From the NCBI GenBank assembly GCA_036478595.1, contig JAZGEF010000003.1, positions 124,001 through 188,000 on the forward strand: DNA of 64,000 nucleotides, written 5' to 3'. The notes beneath the pieces are model-generated. The model worked only from the letters and a program-made list of their open reading frames with translations. It was not told where the DNA came from and did no database searches. The position numbers and the translations under genes are program-made. The DNA comes from Granulosicoccus sp036478595. GTDB lineage: Bacteria; Pseudomonadota; Gammaproteobacteria; Granulosicoccales; Granulosicoccaceae. Shown piece after piece: positions 46,057 to 54,986 of the stretch. The stretch's first letter is position 1; every line of letters begins with the position of its first letter.

Positions 46057-47429
46057 ATGACAACCCCTGGAACCACGTCATTAACCCGTGTGTTCAACAC
46101 CGGTGGCTCATTTGCCAGCAAGGCATCAACAAGGCGATCCATGCGCGCGCCTCTCGAACCTTTCAATAACACCGAAGTTTTTACATCCAGTTCAGGCAAT
46201 AAATTTTCAAGCAAATCTTCTTGCGACGCAAAATGTCGGCCGCAGCTACTAGCCGAAGACGCATGCTGCGCCAAACTACCGACTGTCCATACTGCATCAA
46301 TTTTTTTTCGTTTAGCATACAAACCAACGCTTTTGTGCAGTTGCACGGATTCATCACCTAGTTCTAGCATGTCTCCTAGAATCAAAATCCGCTTACCTTC
46401 TATATTTGCTAACACATCAATCCCTGCTCGAACTGATGCAGGATTTGCATTGTAGGAATCATCAATTAGAGTACTGCCCGCGGCACCCGGCTTTTGCTCA
46501 AGACGTCGTGCGACTGGCCTAACAGAGGCAAGCCCTGCTTGAATAGTGTCAGATTGTGCATCCAGACATTGAACCGCTGCTATTGCAGCAAGTGCATTGA
46601 CGCGATTGTGATCGCCTAGTAGTGAAAATGAAATATCGAACGCATCGCCAACGCCTTCCACTCTAAAACCATCACCTCGGCCTGCGTGTACATCGGCGTC
46701 TTCGCTTTTACCGAATGTGCAAATGCGGAATTCAGATGCTGCAGTTTCAAGAATATCGGCGCGAACATCATCCGCATAAAGCACTGCCCAGCCATCATCT
46801 TCTAGGCCTGAAAATATTTCACTTTTTGCCTTGGCTATTTCTAGCAAACTGCCAAAGCCTTCTAAATGAGCCGCTTCAGTATTGGTGATGACCGCAACAT
46901 CAGGTGACGCCAATCGGCTTAGTACTTTAATTTCGCCCGGGTGGTTAGCACCCATCTCGATAACCGCATATTGATGCGCTTGACGCAGCTTTAGTAAGGT
47001 TAATGGCACACCAATTTCGTTGTTTAGGTTGCCCTCTGTTGCCAACACAGGCCCCAGCTGCCGTAAGATTGCCGCAATGAGCTCCTTGACTGTCGTTTTG
47101 CCATTACTGCCCGTTATCGCAATTGTTGGCACTTGATGGCCCCGAGCCCATAAGCTTGATAGTTGCTGAAGTGCAAGTAGCGTATTTGCCACTTGCAGGC
47201 AAGGCTTGTTAGTATTCACAGGCTTGTTAACAACAAATCCAGCGGCTCCGAGCTCTGCGGCTTGCTCAATGTAATCATGGCCATCGAAATTCTCGCCCTG
47301 CAGAGCGATATAAATATCCCCTGAGTTTAGCGTTCGAGTATCGGTACTAAAACTATTGAGTTGCAAGTCATCGCCGCTTAACTGTGCATTCAACGGTTCA
47401 ATGCAATCTGAAAACATTAAACGAAACAT
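46053..47429 (-). CDS. murF: UDP-MurNAc-tripeptide--D-Ala-D-Ala ligase MurF
   Basis: 458 residues. ATP loop GSNGKTT, NNEIGVPLT, DSYNANPASV, and GDMLELG. It completes the UDP-MurNAc pentapeptide. The ATG at 47429 has GGAGG seven bases upstream and overlaps the murE stop by one base (TGATG). Confidence 0.95.
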   Translation of the reverse strand: MFRLMFSDCIEPLNAQLSGDDLQLNSFSTDTRTLNSGDIYIALQGENFDGHDYIEQAAELGAAGFVVNKPVNTNKPCLQVANTLLALQQLSSLWARGHQVPTIAITGSNGKTTVKELIAAILRQLGPVLATEGNLNNEIGVPLTLLKLRQAHQYAVIEMGANHPGEIKVLSRLASPDVAVITNTEAAHLEGFGSLLEIAKAKSEIFSGLEDDGWAVLYADDVRADILETAASEFRICTFGKSEDADVHAGRGDGFRVEGVGDAFDISFSLLGDHNRVNALAAIAAVQCLDAQSDTIQAGLASVRPVARRLEQKPGAAGSTLIDDSYNANPASVRAGIDVLANIEGKRILILGDMLELGDESVQLHKSVGLYAKRKKIDAVWTVGSLAQHASSASSCGRHFASQEDLLENLLPELDVKTSVLLKGSRGARMDRLVDALLANEPPVLNTRVNDVVPGVVI

Positions 47430-48934
47430 CAGCACGCCTCCTGCAACAGCGCATCAACAACTAATCGATCACTGAACGGCAAACGCTTTCCATTGTTAAT
47501 CTGATAATCCTCATGGCCTTTCCCTGCGATTAATACCACATCGTTTTCAGCAGCTGTCGTAATCGCATAAGCGATAGCCTCACGTCGATCAGCAATAACA
47601 ATCGCGGCTTGTGGGTTTTGCATGCCACTTAATATGGCGTCAATGATTGATTGCGACGACTCCCAACGCGGATTGTCATCGGTGACAATCACATGGTTCG
47701 CAGCTTCTGCAGCTCGCCCCATTGGTAACCGTTTACCTTTGTCTCTATCACCACCACAACCAAACACTACCCACAACACACCATCGGCGTGATCGCGCAG
47801 GGCTGCGATAGCTGATTGGAGCGCTTGCGGTGTATGGGCAAAGTCAACTACCACTGTTGGCCGGCCCTTAGCACTGAATTGTTCCATTCTGCCAGGCACC
47901 GCTTGCAACGCACCCAAGGCATTGGCCGAATCATTAGCTGCATGGCCCAAGGCCAGAAGCACTCCATGGCAGGCCAATAAGTTTTCGACATTAAAGCGTC
48001 CAAATAATCCACTCGTTACAGTGTGTGACTGGCTTTCATCAACAAGATCAAATTGAATACCCGCCGCCGTTAACTGAATATCGCGCCCCTCAATTAACGC
48101 ATGCGTGTTGTCACTGCCAGCACTGCTTGCAGACTTGCTGGTAAAGGCATAACCAGGAATTGTTGACTCGGCTAATAATTCAGCGCCTAGCTCATCGTGC
48201 CGATTAACAACAATTGCACGTAAACTGGGCCAACTAAACAACTGCGCCTTGGCAGCTTTGTAGTGCTCTAGTGTTTGGTGGTAATCAAGATGATCGCGGC
48301 CGATGTTGGTCAGTACCGCAACGTCAATAGCGACATCATCCAGACGCCCTTCTGAAATACCGTGCGACGAAGCTTCAAGCGCCACCGTGGCCGCACCCTG
48401 TGCCCGAAGTTCTGCAAGCATGCGCTGCAAACTAACTGCGTCTGGTGTCGTGAGTGCCGTAGAGGCAAGTTCATCAACACCCCAGCCAAGCGTGCCGATA
48501 TATCCACAGCTATGCCCAAGTTGGCGCAATGCTGTGGCTATAAATAGACAAACCGAGGTTTTACCATCCGTGCCCGTTACTGCAACAACATTTAAATGCT
48601 GGCTTGGCCGGCCATAAAAATCAGCGGCAATTTCACCAACGCGATTTTTTAACTGCGGTACTTTACCAACAACAATGCCTGCTACACGTAACTGCTGTAG
48701 CGCTGCGTCGAAGCTATCATCTAGGTGCTCATCAATAAGTACGGCCGCCGCTTGGCTGTTAATTACTTGCTCAACAAATGCCAAACCATGAGTCGTAGCC
48801 CCGGCTACCGCCAGATAAAGATCACCCGCACCCAGCAAACGACTATCCAATGCCACGCCAGAAACCATGACATCAGGCATATCTGCGATGTCGCTCATCA
48901 AGTTAGCGAGTGACTGCGACCGGCGAATCGTCAT
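47429..48934 (-). CDS. murE: UDP-MurNAc-L-Ala-D-Glu--meso-diaminopimelate ligase MurE
   Basis: 501 residues. ATP loop GTDGKTS, LEASSHGIS, TNIGRDHLDYH. The specificity motif DNPR is present in VTDDNPRWE, so the third residue of the stem peptide is meso-diaminopimelate, as in Gram-negatives. ATGA overlap with ftsI. Confidence 0.96.
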   Translation of the reverse strand: MTIRRSQSLANLMSDIADMPDVMVSGVALDSRLLGAGDLYLAVAGATTHGLAFVEQVINSQAAAVLIDEHLDDSFDAALQQLRVAGIVVGKVPQLKNRVGEIAADFYGRPSQHLNVVAVTGTDGKTSVCLFIATALRQLGHSCGYIGTLGWGVDELASTALTTPDAVSLQRMLAELRAQGAATVALEASSHGISEGRLDDVAIDVAVLTNIGRDHLDYHQTLEHYKAAKAQLFSWPSLRAIVVNRHDELGAELLAESTIPGYAFTSKSASSAGSDNTHALIEGRDIQLTAAGIQFDLVDESQSHTVTSGLFGRFNVENLLACHGVLLALGHAANDSANALGALQAVPGRMEQFSAKGRPTVVVDFAHTPQALQSAIAALRDHADGVLWVVFGCGGDRDKGKRLPMGRAAEAANHVIVTDDNPRWESSQSIIDAILSGMQNPQAAIVIADRREAIAYAITTAAENDVVLIAGKGHEDYQINNGKRLPFSDRLVVDALLQEAC

Positions 48935-50652
48935 GAACGATCACCTTGCTGATTCAATAGTTGAGCACGGTGGTCATCGATATCATCAGGCTCTACACCT
49001 TGTAGCCGCAAAGCATGCGACATGACATTAGCAAACACGGGGGCTGCTACTACGCTACCAAAATGCTGTCCGGCTTTTGGATCATGTACCACAACCACAA
49101 CGGCAATCTCTGGTCGCGACGCAGGAGCAAAGCCTGCGAACACTGACACATATCGATCTTCTGCATAACCGCCACTTTGTGACCTGTGTGATGTGCCCGT
49201 TTTACCCGCAATACGATAGCCTGGCACCTTAGCTCGAGTGCCCGTGCCATCAGTCACCACCGCTTCAAGCATGCTGCTAACTTCGCTAGCAATCTCTTTA
49301 TCAACAACACGACGCCCAGCCGGGTTTTCAGGCTGCGCAATAAACGAAACCGTAGGCATGACCCCGCCATTGGCCAATGCAGCATAGGCGCGTACCAGCT
49401 GCAAGGCGGACACCGATATGCCATAACCGTAGGACACACTGGCTTGCTCTATGTGATGCCATAACGTGGGGTGATTAAAATAACCCGCAACCTCACCCGG
49501 AAATTCACTACCCGGTGGGCGACCAAAACCAAAGGCATCAAACACGGACCACATCTGCTCCGGGTCGAGTTGAGTAGCCACCTTGCTAATACCCACGTTG
49601 CTTGACTTGCGTACGATGCCACGTAGATCCAACCAGCCATTGTCACGCGAATCGCTAATCTTGTATTTGCCAATTTCATAATGCCCTGGCGACGTAAATA
49701 CAATGTCATCGGGTTTAAAGTCACCCGAGTCGAGTGCAGCGGCTATCGTAAAAGGCTTCATGGTTGAGCCAGGCTCAAAAACATCTGTGATCGAGCGATT
49801 GCGTTGACGGCCACCGGCTCGATCTTTCAGGTCGTTCGGGTTGTAACTTGGGTAATTAGCCATTGCCAGCACTTCACCGGTTTTGACATCCATTACCACA
49901 ACTGAACCAGATTCCGCCTGTTGCTTGGCAACAGCATCGCGCAATACACTGTTGGTAAAGTATTGCAGCTGCTTGTCAATGGAGAGCCTTAGCTCTTTAC
50001 CCGGGACCGCGGCTTCAACGATATCCATGCTGGCGATTTCGCGACCATTCAAATCTCGAATGACGCGACGCAAACCAGGCTGACCTTTCAGCCAATCGTT
50101 ATAGGCAAGCTCTAAACCCTCACGACCCACGTCATCAATATCAGTAAAACCGACAACATGCGATGCGGCCTGACCACTTGGATAATAACGACGAAACTCT
50201 CGTTGAGTTGATAGCTCAGAGACGCGTAAGTCCATCACCTTGGTCGCAACATCGGGTGTGACATGACGCTTAATGTAAACAAACTCCTTGCCGCGCGATG
50301 CCGCTGTATCGATACGCTTTTGCAATCTGGCGGGATCAAGCCCTAGTAAGGATGCTACCTCACGCATCGCCGCTGGCTGCTTGATCAGCGAGCGCGGGTC
50401 ACCCCAAACACTCTGAATAGGGGTGCTAACCGCGAGCGCCTCACCGTGACGGTCTAGCAAGTTGCCGCGATTTGCAGGAATCGACACGACCCGCTGCTGG
50501 CGCATATCACCTTCACCACGATAAAATTCATGGTCAAACACTTGCAGGTACACAGCACGTACAACCAAGCACGACGCCATAACAAAAAACAACACCAGCA
50601 CTTCGCGTCTGCGGCGAGTCCAATTTTTACGAAGCTTTTTAGTGCGAGCCAT
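48931..50652 (-). CDS. ftsI: Septal transpeptidase FtsI (PBP3)
   Basis: 573 residues. A basic cytoplasmic end, one membrane anchor (about 19-36), the non-penicillin-binding module from about 55, and the transpeptidase domain with STMK (catalytic Ser), SSN and KTGT. It crosslinks septal murein together with FtsW. Start overlaps ftsL (TGATG). Confidence 0.96.
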   Translation of the reverse strand: MARTKKLRKNWTRRRREVLVLFFVMASCLVVRAVYLQVFDHEFYRGEGDMRQQRVVSIPANRGNLLDRHGEALAVSTPIQSVWGDPRSLIKQPAAMREVASLLGLDPARLQKRIDTAASRGKEFVYIKRHVTPDVATKVMDLRVSELSTQREFRRYYPSGQAASHVVGFTDIDDVGREGLELAYNDWLKGQPGLRRVIRDLNGREIASMDIVEAAVPGKELRLSIDKQLQYFTNSVLRDAVAKQQAESGSVVVMDVKTGEVLAMANYPSYNPNDLKDRAGGRQRNRSITDVFEPGSTMKPFTIAAALDSGDFKPDDIVFTSPGHYEIGKYKISDSRDNGWLDLRGIVRKSSNVGISKVATQLDPEQMWSVFDAFGFGRPPGSEFPGEVAGYFNHPTLWHHIEQASVSYGYGISVSALQLVRAYAALANGGVMPTVSFIAQPENPAGRRVVDKEIASEVSSMLEAVVTDGTGTRAKVPGYRIAGKTGTSHRSQSGGYAEDRYVSVFAGFAPASRPEIAVVVVVHDPKAGQHFGSVVAAPVFANVMSHALRLQGVEPDDIDDHRAQLLNQQGDRS

Positions 50653-50936
50653 CAGTTAGCGTTCTCAACATGTCGCACTAATATTTTAGAATCATCGAGA
50701 CCTGGCAGCACCATGCCCAGGCGATCACGTGCTGTTCGTTCCACCAAACCATGCTCGGAAAATGTACCCTCTTCAATTTGTAACTGACTCCACTGCACAT
50801 CCAGCTCATCTATTTGATATTGATTTCTGCTGATGTCAGTAGTGGCACGACGACTCAGGTGTTTGCTGTAAACCACGGCGACTGCAGTACAAAAATTTGC
50901 GGCGGCTAGGGCTGCAACTATCACCAAGGTCTTCAT
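50652..50936 (-). CDS. ftsL: Cell division protein FtsL
   Basis: 94 residues. One N-terminal membrane segment (about 4-22) and a helical, coiled-coil periplasmic part with QYQIDELDVQWSQLQIEEG, ending in the ERTARDRLGM motif. It forms the FtsQLB subcomplex. Position and overlaps on both sides confirm the call. Confidence 0.93.
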   Translation of the reverse strand: MKTLVIVAALAAANFCTAVAVVYSKHLSRRATTDISRNQYQIDELDVQWSQLQIEEGTFSEHGLVERTARDRLGMVLPGLDDSKILVRHVENAN

Positions 50937-51859
50937 GCAACTCGCTCCGCGACTCGCATAATGGCGCTACGTGCACGAGGATTAACGCCGAGCTCTTGCT
51001 CACTCGCTTTGACAGGTTTTCCAATCAAGCGCCATGGATGCTCAGCCGTGGGAGGTTGCGGCAAATGGCGTGGTATTGATGGATCAGGCGGTGGCTTCCG
51101 AAGCGCACGTTTAACAATACGATCTTCAAGCGAATGAAAACTTATGACTGCCAAACGCCCACCAGGCTTAAGCGCAGTGGTGGCATGTGCAAGCACACGC
51201 TGCAAAGCACCCAGCTCGTCATTAATAAAAATACGAATAGCCTGAAACGAACGTGTAGCGGGATGGTGATGGCGCTCCCAACGAGGGTGCGCAACCTTCA
51301 CTATTTCAGCTAACTGAGATGTGCCTGTGATTGGCGCAAGCGTACGTTGCTCAACAATAGCCCTCGCTATTCGCTTTGCATAACGCTCTTCGCCAAAAGT
51401 TTTTAATACATCGATCAAGTCGTTCTCACTTACCCCAGACAACCATTCAGCTGCCGATTGCCCGCTATGCGGATCCATGCGCATATCAAGCGCACCATCT
51501 CTCGAAAATCCGAACCCACGTTCTGCTACATCAAGTTGAGGTGAAGACACCCCGACATCAAGCAACAAACCATCTAAGGTTCCAAGCCATTTCCTTGAAG
51601 CCAGCACCGTATCGAGCTGATCAAAATTGGCCTTAACGATTTCAAACCGCGATTCATCATTAAATTGTTGTTGTGCGTTGATGATCGCTTCTGGATCTCT
51701 GTCCAGTGCTAATACCTGCCCTTCGGCTCCTAACTTCGACAGCAGTAATTTGCTGTGGCCACCCCGACCATAGGTGGCGTCTACATATCGCCCTGCAGGC
51801 TTAATCTGCAACGCTTCAATCGCCTCCTGGTGCAACACCGGCACATGTGCCGAGCCCAT
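50933..51859 (-). CDS. rsmH: 16S rRNA (cytosine1402-N4)-methyltransferase RsmH
   Basis: 308 residues. SAM-binding DATYGRGGHS, LLLDVGVSSPQLD, RGFGFSRDGALDMRMD and the final NPRARSAIMRVAER. It methylates C1402 in the ribosomal decoding centre. The ATG at 51859 overlaps the mraZ stop as TGATG; a TTG one codon earlier is possible. Confidence 0.96.
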   Translation of the reverse strand: MGSAHVPVLHQEAIEALQIKPAGRYVDATYGRGGHSKLLLSKLGAEGQVLALDRDPEAIINAQQQFNDESRFEIVKANFDQLDTVLASRKWLGTLDGLLLDVGVSSPQLDVAERGFGFSRDGALDMRMDPHSGQSAAEWLSGVSENDLIDVLKTFGEERYAKRIARAIVEQRTLAPITGTSQLAEIVKVAHPRWERHHHPATRSFQAIRIFINDELGALQRVLAHATTALKPGGRLAVISFHSLEDRIVKRALRKPPPDPSIPRHLPQPPTAEHPWRLIGKPVKASEQELGVNPRARSAIMRVAERVA

Positions 51860-52317
51860 CAAAGTGACAATTGTTGGATTGCTTCAGCCACCTCTGACTG
51901 GTCTTGATCATTAATAAGATCAGGCCACTCGTTCGATGCTTCAGCAAAACCACTTTCGCTCCATAACTCGCATTTCTTGCCTTGGCCGATCAATACAGCC
52001 TTGCGATCAATGCCAGCGTACTCGCGCAATTCCGCCGGCAACAGGATGCGGCCATTACTATCGAATTCAGTTTCCGTTGCGTAACCGACGTACAATCGTT
52101 GTATCGCACGGCTGTGAGGATTCGTATTCGGCAAACTCATTAACTTGGTTTCAATCGCTCGCCAGTCCGGCATCGGGTAAATCAATAAACAACGCGAAGG
52201 GTCAGCCGTCACCATCAATTCGGTGATCCCATCGGCCATCAGCCGATCTCGATGATGTTTGGGTACGGCAAGCCGGCCTTTAGCATCAACGCTGAGTTTG
52301 GAAATTCCCCTAAACAT
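51859..52317 (-). CDS. mraZ: Transcriptional regulator MraZ
   Basis: 152 residues with two AbrB-like SpoVT domains: FRGISKLSVDAKGRLAVPKHHRD at the start and a second with ETEFDSNGRILLPAELREYAG. It is the first gene of the dcw cluster and in E. coli represses it by binding repeats downstream of its own promoter. Here four GTG boxes in 10-bp steps lie right in front of the gene. No strong ribosome binding site is seen. Confidence 0.95.
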   Translation of the reverse strand: MFRGISKLSVDAKGRLAVPKHHRDRLMADGITELMVTADPSRCLLIYPMPDWRAIETKLMSLPNTNPHSRAIQRLYVGYATETEFDSNGRILLPAELREYAGIDRKAVLIGQGKKCELWSESGFAEASNEWPDLINDQDQSEVAEAIQQLSL

Positions 52318-52345
52318 CGGTTTTTAGCGTTTGACGCCTCAATTA

Positions 52346-52380
52346 CCCACAATTCGACACGAATCATCACCAAGCGCCAC
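52346..52380 (-). promoter_or_regulatory. Probable MraZ operator: four GTG boxes at 10-bp intervals
   Basis: On the minus strand GTGGC, GTGAT, GTGTC and GTGGG start exactly 10 bases apart (plus-strand CAC ending at 52350, 52360, 52370, 52380). MraZ is known to bind GTG-core repeats with one helical turn between them, in E. coli and in Mycoplasma. The first box overlaps the -10, which would suit repression. Confidence 0.7.
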
Positions 52381-52407
52381 TATACGGACACCTAGGCTCT
52401 CGGTCAA
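52379..52407 (-). promoter_or_regulatory. Sigma-70 promoter of the dcw cluster (Pmra)
   Basis: Minus strand TTGACC (52407-52402), 17 bases, TATAGT (52384-52379). Four of six -35 bases, five of six -10 bases and ideal spacing, 62 bases before the mraZ start. Confidence 0.8.
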
Positions 52408-52474
52408 TAAAAATGCGGCCTGTGTCACGGAATTTTTCGTTCAAACACAACGACTTACAGGAGTACCGAGAGCC
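52395..52474. repeat. 10-bp inverted repeat flanking the mraZ promoter
   Basis: GGCTCTCGGT (52395-52404) and its exact reverse complement ACCGAGAGCC (52465-52474), centres 70 bases apart. The first arm covers part of the -35 and the spacer of the mraZ promoter. It could be an operator pair or an old insertion trace. Confidence 0.6.
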
Positions 52475-52838
52475 CACTGTAATCAAAGACTTAACCAGCT
52501 TTGATAGAATTTACATGAACTAGAGTTGAGCATTTGATGGTTTTTTACTCAAACTGGGAATTTACGTTGCTGATATTTTGCAATCATCGCCCCCACTTAA
52601 GCTACTTCACCCCCGGCGGATGGAGCCCCGCTGGATGCGCGCGCAGTCAAGCCAGCAGATGCTGCGTGATGAGAGATTCGGGCCGCAGGTCTCTCGAAAG
52701 TGATCAACACCGTAGGCAACACCACCATGAGCATTAGCGTTGATTAGCGCGATCGGTGGATAACCCTATATACGCTGTTTACCTAGACGGATTAGCCAAC
52801 TATCTTCCAATGACTTAAGTTAACTCGAATGGATGCAC
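52475..52838. other. Intergenic stretch with no recognised gene
   Basis: 364 bases between the mraZ promoter region and the barrel protein. Short open frames here have no family features or ribosome binding sites. TATATA near 52770 with TTAGCG 17 bases before it could be a weak promoter for the next gene. I see nothing else. Confidence 0.4.
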
Positions 52839-53420
52839 ATGAAACTTCTAAAAGCCCTAAACCTTATCCCTATTTTCGCCACATTCATGACAGTGGCAAC
52901 CCAGAGCCCAGCTGGCAGCCTAGCTGGCCGTCTCGGCATCGAAGGCGGTGGCGATAAACTACTTTCTCTTCAATTTACAAACGGTGATACCAACCACATC
53001 AAAGCCGGCAATGGCGCGTTTTTTGAAATTGGCTATGGCACAAGCACGCCATTGCAAAACGATCCTGCCCTGCAGACTGAATTCAGCTTTGGCTACAAGA
53101 TTGACAGCGAAACTGCTAGTAATGGCGAGGTCGAATTCAGACGCTTATCGGTTAATTTAAACCAGATGATTAAACTAGAAAAATTTCGCTTGGGTGGCGG
53201 ATTGACTTATCATTTTGATAACAAGTTTAAAACTCGTGGTAGCTTTTTCAATGGTGGAAACGTCGAGTTTGACAAGAGTTTAGGCATTAACTTGATGGCA
53301 GAATATTTGGCCAGTGACAGAGCGGTTTTTGGGATTAGAGCCACGATCATTGAGTACGAAGCTAATGGCGCCACCGTGGACGGAAACAGTATTGGCCTGT
53401 ACCTGGGCGCTAATTACTAG
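52839..53420 (+). CDS. Small outer-membrane beta-barrel protein, function unknown
   Basis: 193 residues. Signal peptide (about 1-25, ending near SPAGS), then alternating polar/hydrophobic strands (TEFSFGYKI, FRRLSVNLNQMI, FRLGGGLTYHF, VFGIRATIIEYE) and a C-terminal LYLGANY with the final aromatic residue that BAM recognises. It looks like an eight-stranded porin-like or OmpW/YfaZ-like barrel, but I do not recognise a named family. The ATG at 52839 is chosen over 52833. It stands alone between the dcw promoter and rnpB. Confidence 0.6.
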   Translation: MKLLKALNLIPIFATFMTVATQSPAGSLAGRLGIEGGGDKLLSLQFTNGDTNHIKAGNGAFFEIGYGTSTPLQNDPALQTEFSFGYKIDSETASNGEVEFRRLSVNLNQMIKLEKFRLGGGLTYHFDNKFKTRGSFFNGGNVEFDKSLGINLMAEYLASDRAVFGIRATIIEYEANGATVDGNSIGLYLGANY

Positions 53421-53500
53421 AGCTTGAGGCAAGCCTTGGCACAGCTGCAATAACAACCCAAAGGCTGCTATTGCAGTGTGTAACAATGCACTAAATTAGA

Positions 53501-53849
53501 TGGAGTCGGCCGTTAAGCCGGGTTCTGTCGTGGATCATCATTCATCTAGGCCTTGCGTCACCGCAAGGCTCAAGCGACCTACCCGGGGACAGCGCGGACC
53601 ACGCCTATGTCCCTCTATTTGGTCTTGCTCCAGGTGGGGTTTACCATGCCGTTACGTGTTACCACGAACGCGGTGCGCTCTTACCACACCATTTCAACCT
53701 TACCGGCAGTAAACTGCTTAGGCGGTTTATTTTCTGCTGCACTTTCCGTAGGCTCACGCCCCCCAGGAATTACCTGGCACCCTGTCCAAGGAGCCCGGAC
53801 TTTCCTCGCCAGCACAAGTGCTGCCGCGATGATCTGGCCAACTCCGCTG
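53501..53849 (-). ncRNA. rnpB: RNase P RNA (class A)
   Basis: About 349 bases. The 5' GGAGTTGGCC pairs with the 3' GGCCGACTCC (helix P1). Conserved core GAGGAAAGTCCGGGCTCC near the 5' end, AGGGTGCCAGGTAA, the central GGTAAACCCC, and the 3' GAACCCGGCTTA are all present on the minus strand. It is the catalytic RNA that trims 5' ends of tRNA precursors. Exact ends are estimated from P1. A loose hairpin with TGCAATA/TATTGCA arms (53443-53476) lies past the 3' end. Confidence 0.96.
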
Positions 53850-53874
53850 ACAAGTTTACCTGTTTGTCGAACTC

Positions 53875-53954
53875 GTGTGCGAGCCCAGTCGTGTGCGAGC
53901 CCAGTCGTGTGCGAGCCCAGTCGTGTGCGAGCCCAGTCGTGTGCGAGCCCAGTC
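53875..53954. repeat. Minisatellite: five perfect copies of a 16-bp unit
   Basis: GTGTGCGAGCCCAGTC is repeated five times without change (starts 53875, 53891, 53907, 53923, 53939), then a degenerate sixth GGTGCGAGCCCGGG. It begins about 26 bases upstream of the rnpB 5' end and fills the region up to rsmI. Confidence 0.95.
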
Positions 53955-53991
53955 GGTGCGAGCCCGGGTGAGCACAACTGAATTCTAGATA

Positions 53992-54882
53992 CTATTCAGA
54001 GGAATCCTGATTACGCATTTCAACTGCCAGATTGTATGTGGCTTTACGCGGCACATCGAGTAGTTCGACAACACATTTAACCGCCACCTTGATCGGCAAG
54101 TGCGGCAGCAGTATCTCCAAAGCCTGTTTCGCTTTACCCAGATTGACCTCGTCAACCTCTGCCTGGTGCCCTGCCAGCACGATGACAAACTCGCCTTTTA
54201 ATTGCATGTCATCATCGTTCATGGCTTGACGAATTTGAGCAACGCTGCCGTGGTGCAGCGTTTCAAAACGTTTGGTTAATTCCCGAGCAACACAAGCTCG
54301 GCGCTCGCTACCGCAAACCGCTTCAATTGCCTGCATGGTGGCCAAGATGCGATGTCGAGCTTCATACATAATGAGCGTGTGAGGCGCGCTGACAAGCGAT
54401 GCCAGCCACTGGGTTCGAGCCGCTTCGCGTGCTGGCGGGAAGCCCACATACTGAAATCGGTCGGTTGGTAAACCGCTTACGCATAGGGCGGCCGTCAAGG
54501 CACTGGCCCCCGGAATTGGGCGCACTGCCAGATCGGCATCAACACAGGCTTTGACCAAACGGTAACCGGGGTCAGATATTAGCGGCGTCCCCGCATCGCT
54601 TATCAATGCCGCGCTGTTTCCATCATGCAAAAACGCCACAACAGAGGCTATACGCTGTTCCTCATTGTGCTCATGCAATGACACTGTTGGCGTTGCAATA
54701 CCATGATGGCGCAGCAATACGCTACTATGACGGGTATCCTCGGCATAGATTCGATCAACGCTACGCAGAGCTTCAATCGCCCGCAAAGAGATATCATCTT
54801 TGTTACCGATTGGTGTAGCCACTATGTACAGGGTGTTCTTGTTTAGAGAATTCCCGTACACCGATTTTTGTGCTCCGGTCAT
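53992..54882 (-). CDS. rsmI: 16S rRNA (cytidine1402-2'-O)-methyltransferase RsmI
   Basis: 296 residues, tetrapyrrole-methylase fold. LYIVATPIGNKDDISLRA at the start, YAEDTRHS, ISDAGTPLISDPG, PGASALTAAL, and FYPPA-like FPPAREA. It methylates the 2'-OH of C1402, the same nucleotide that RsmH modifies. The ATG at 54882 is chosen; a TTG two codons earlier has GAGA nearer. Divergent from lpoA, the conserved layout. Confidence 0.94.
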   Translation of the reverse strand: MTGAQKSVYGNSLNKNTLYIVATPIGNKDDISLRAIEALRSVDRIYAEDTRHSSVLLRHHGIATPTVSLHEHNEEQRIASVVAFLHDGNSAALISDAGTPLISDPGYRLVKACVDADLAVRPIPGASALTAALCVSGLPTDRFQYVGFPPAREAARTQWLASLVSAPHTLIMYEARHRILATMQAIEAVCGSERRACVARELTKRFETLHHGSVAQIRQAMNDDDMQLKGEFVIVLAGHQAEVDEVNLGKAKQALEILLPHLPIKVAVKCVVELLDVPRKATYNLAVEMRNQDSSE

Positions 54883-54986
54883 ATGCAACTGAATCTCATT
54901 TTTACTAATTTTTTTGTGAGCTAATTTTTGTAAGCTAATATGTTGCTAACTTGTCTAAAACTAACCTATTTATTTGATCTGAACAC

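Noticed and set aside
53875..53954. CRISPR array
   Set aside because: The units abut directly with no spacers and are only 16 bases long.
53553..53981. Protein-coding frame through rnpB and the repeat
   Set aside because: The sequence is clearly RNase P RNA on the other strand, and the repetitive peptide comes from the minisatellite.
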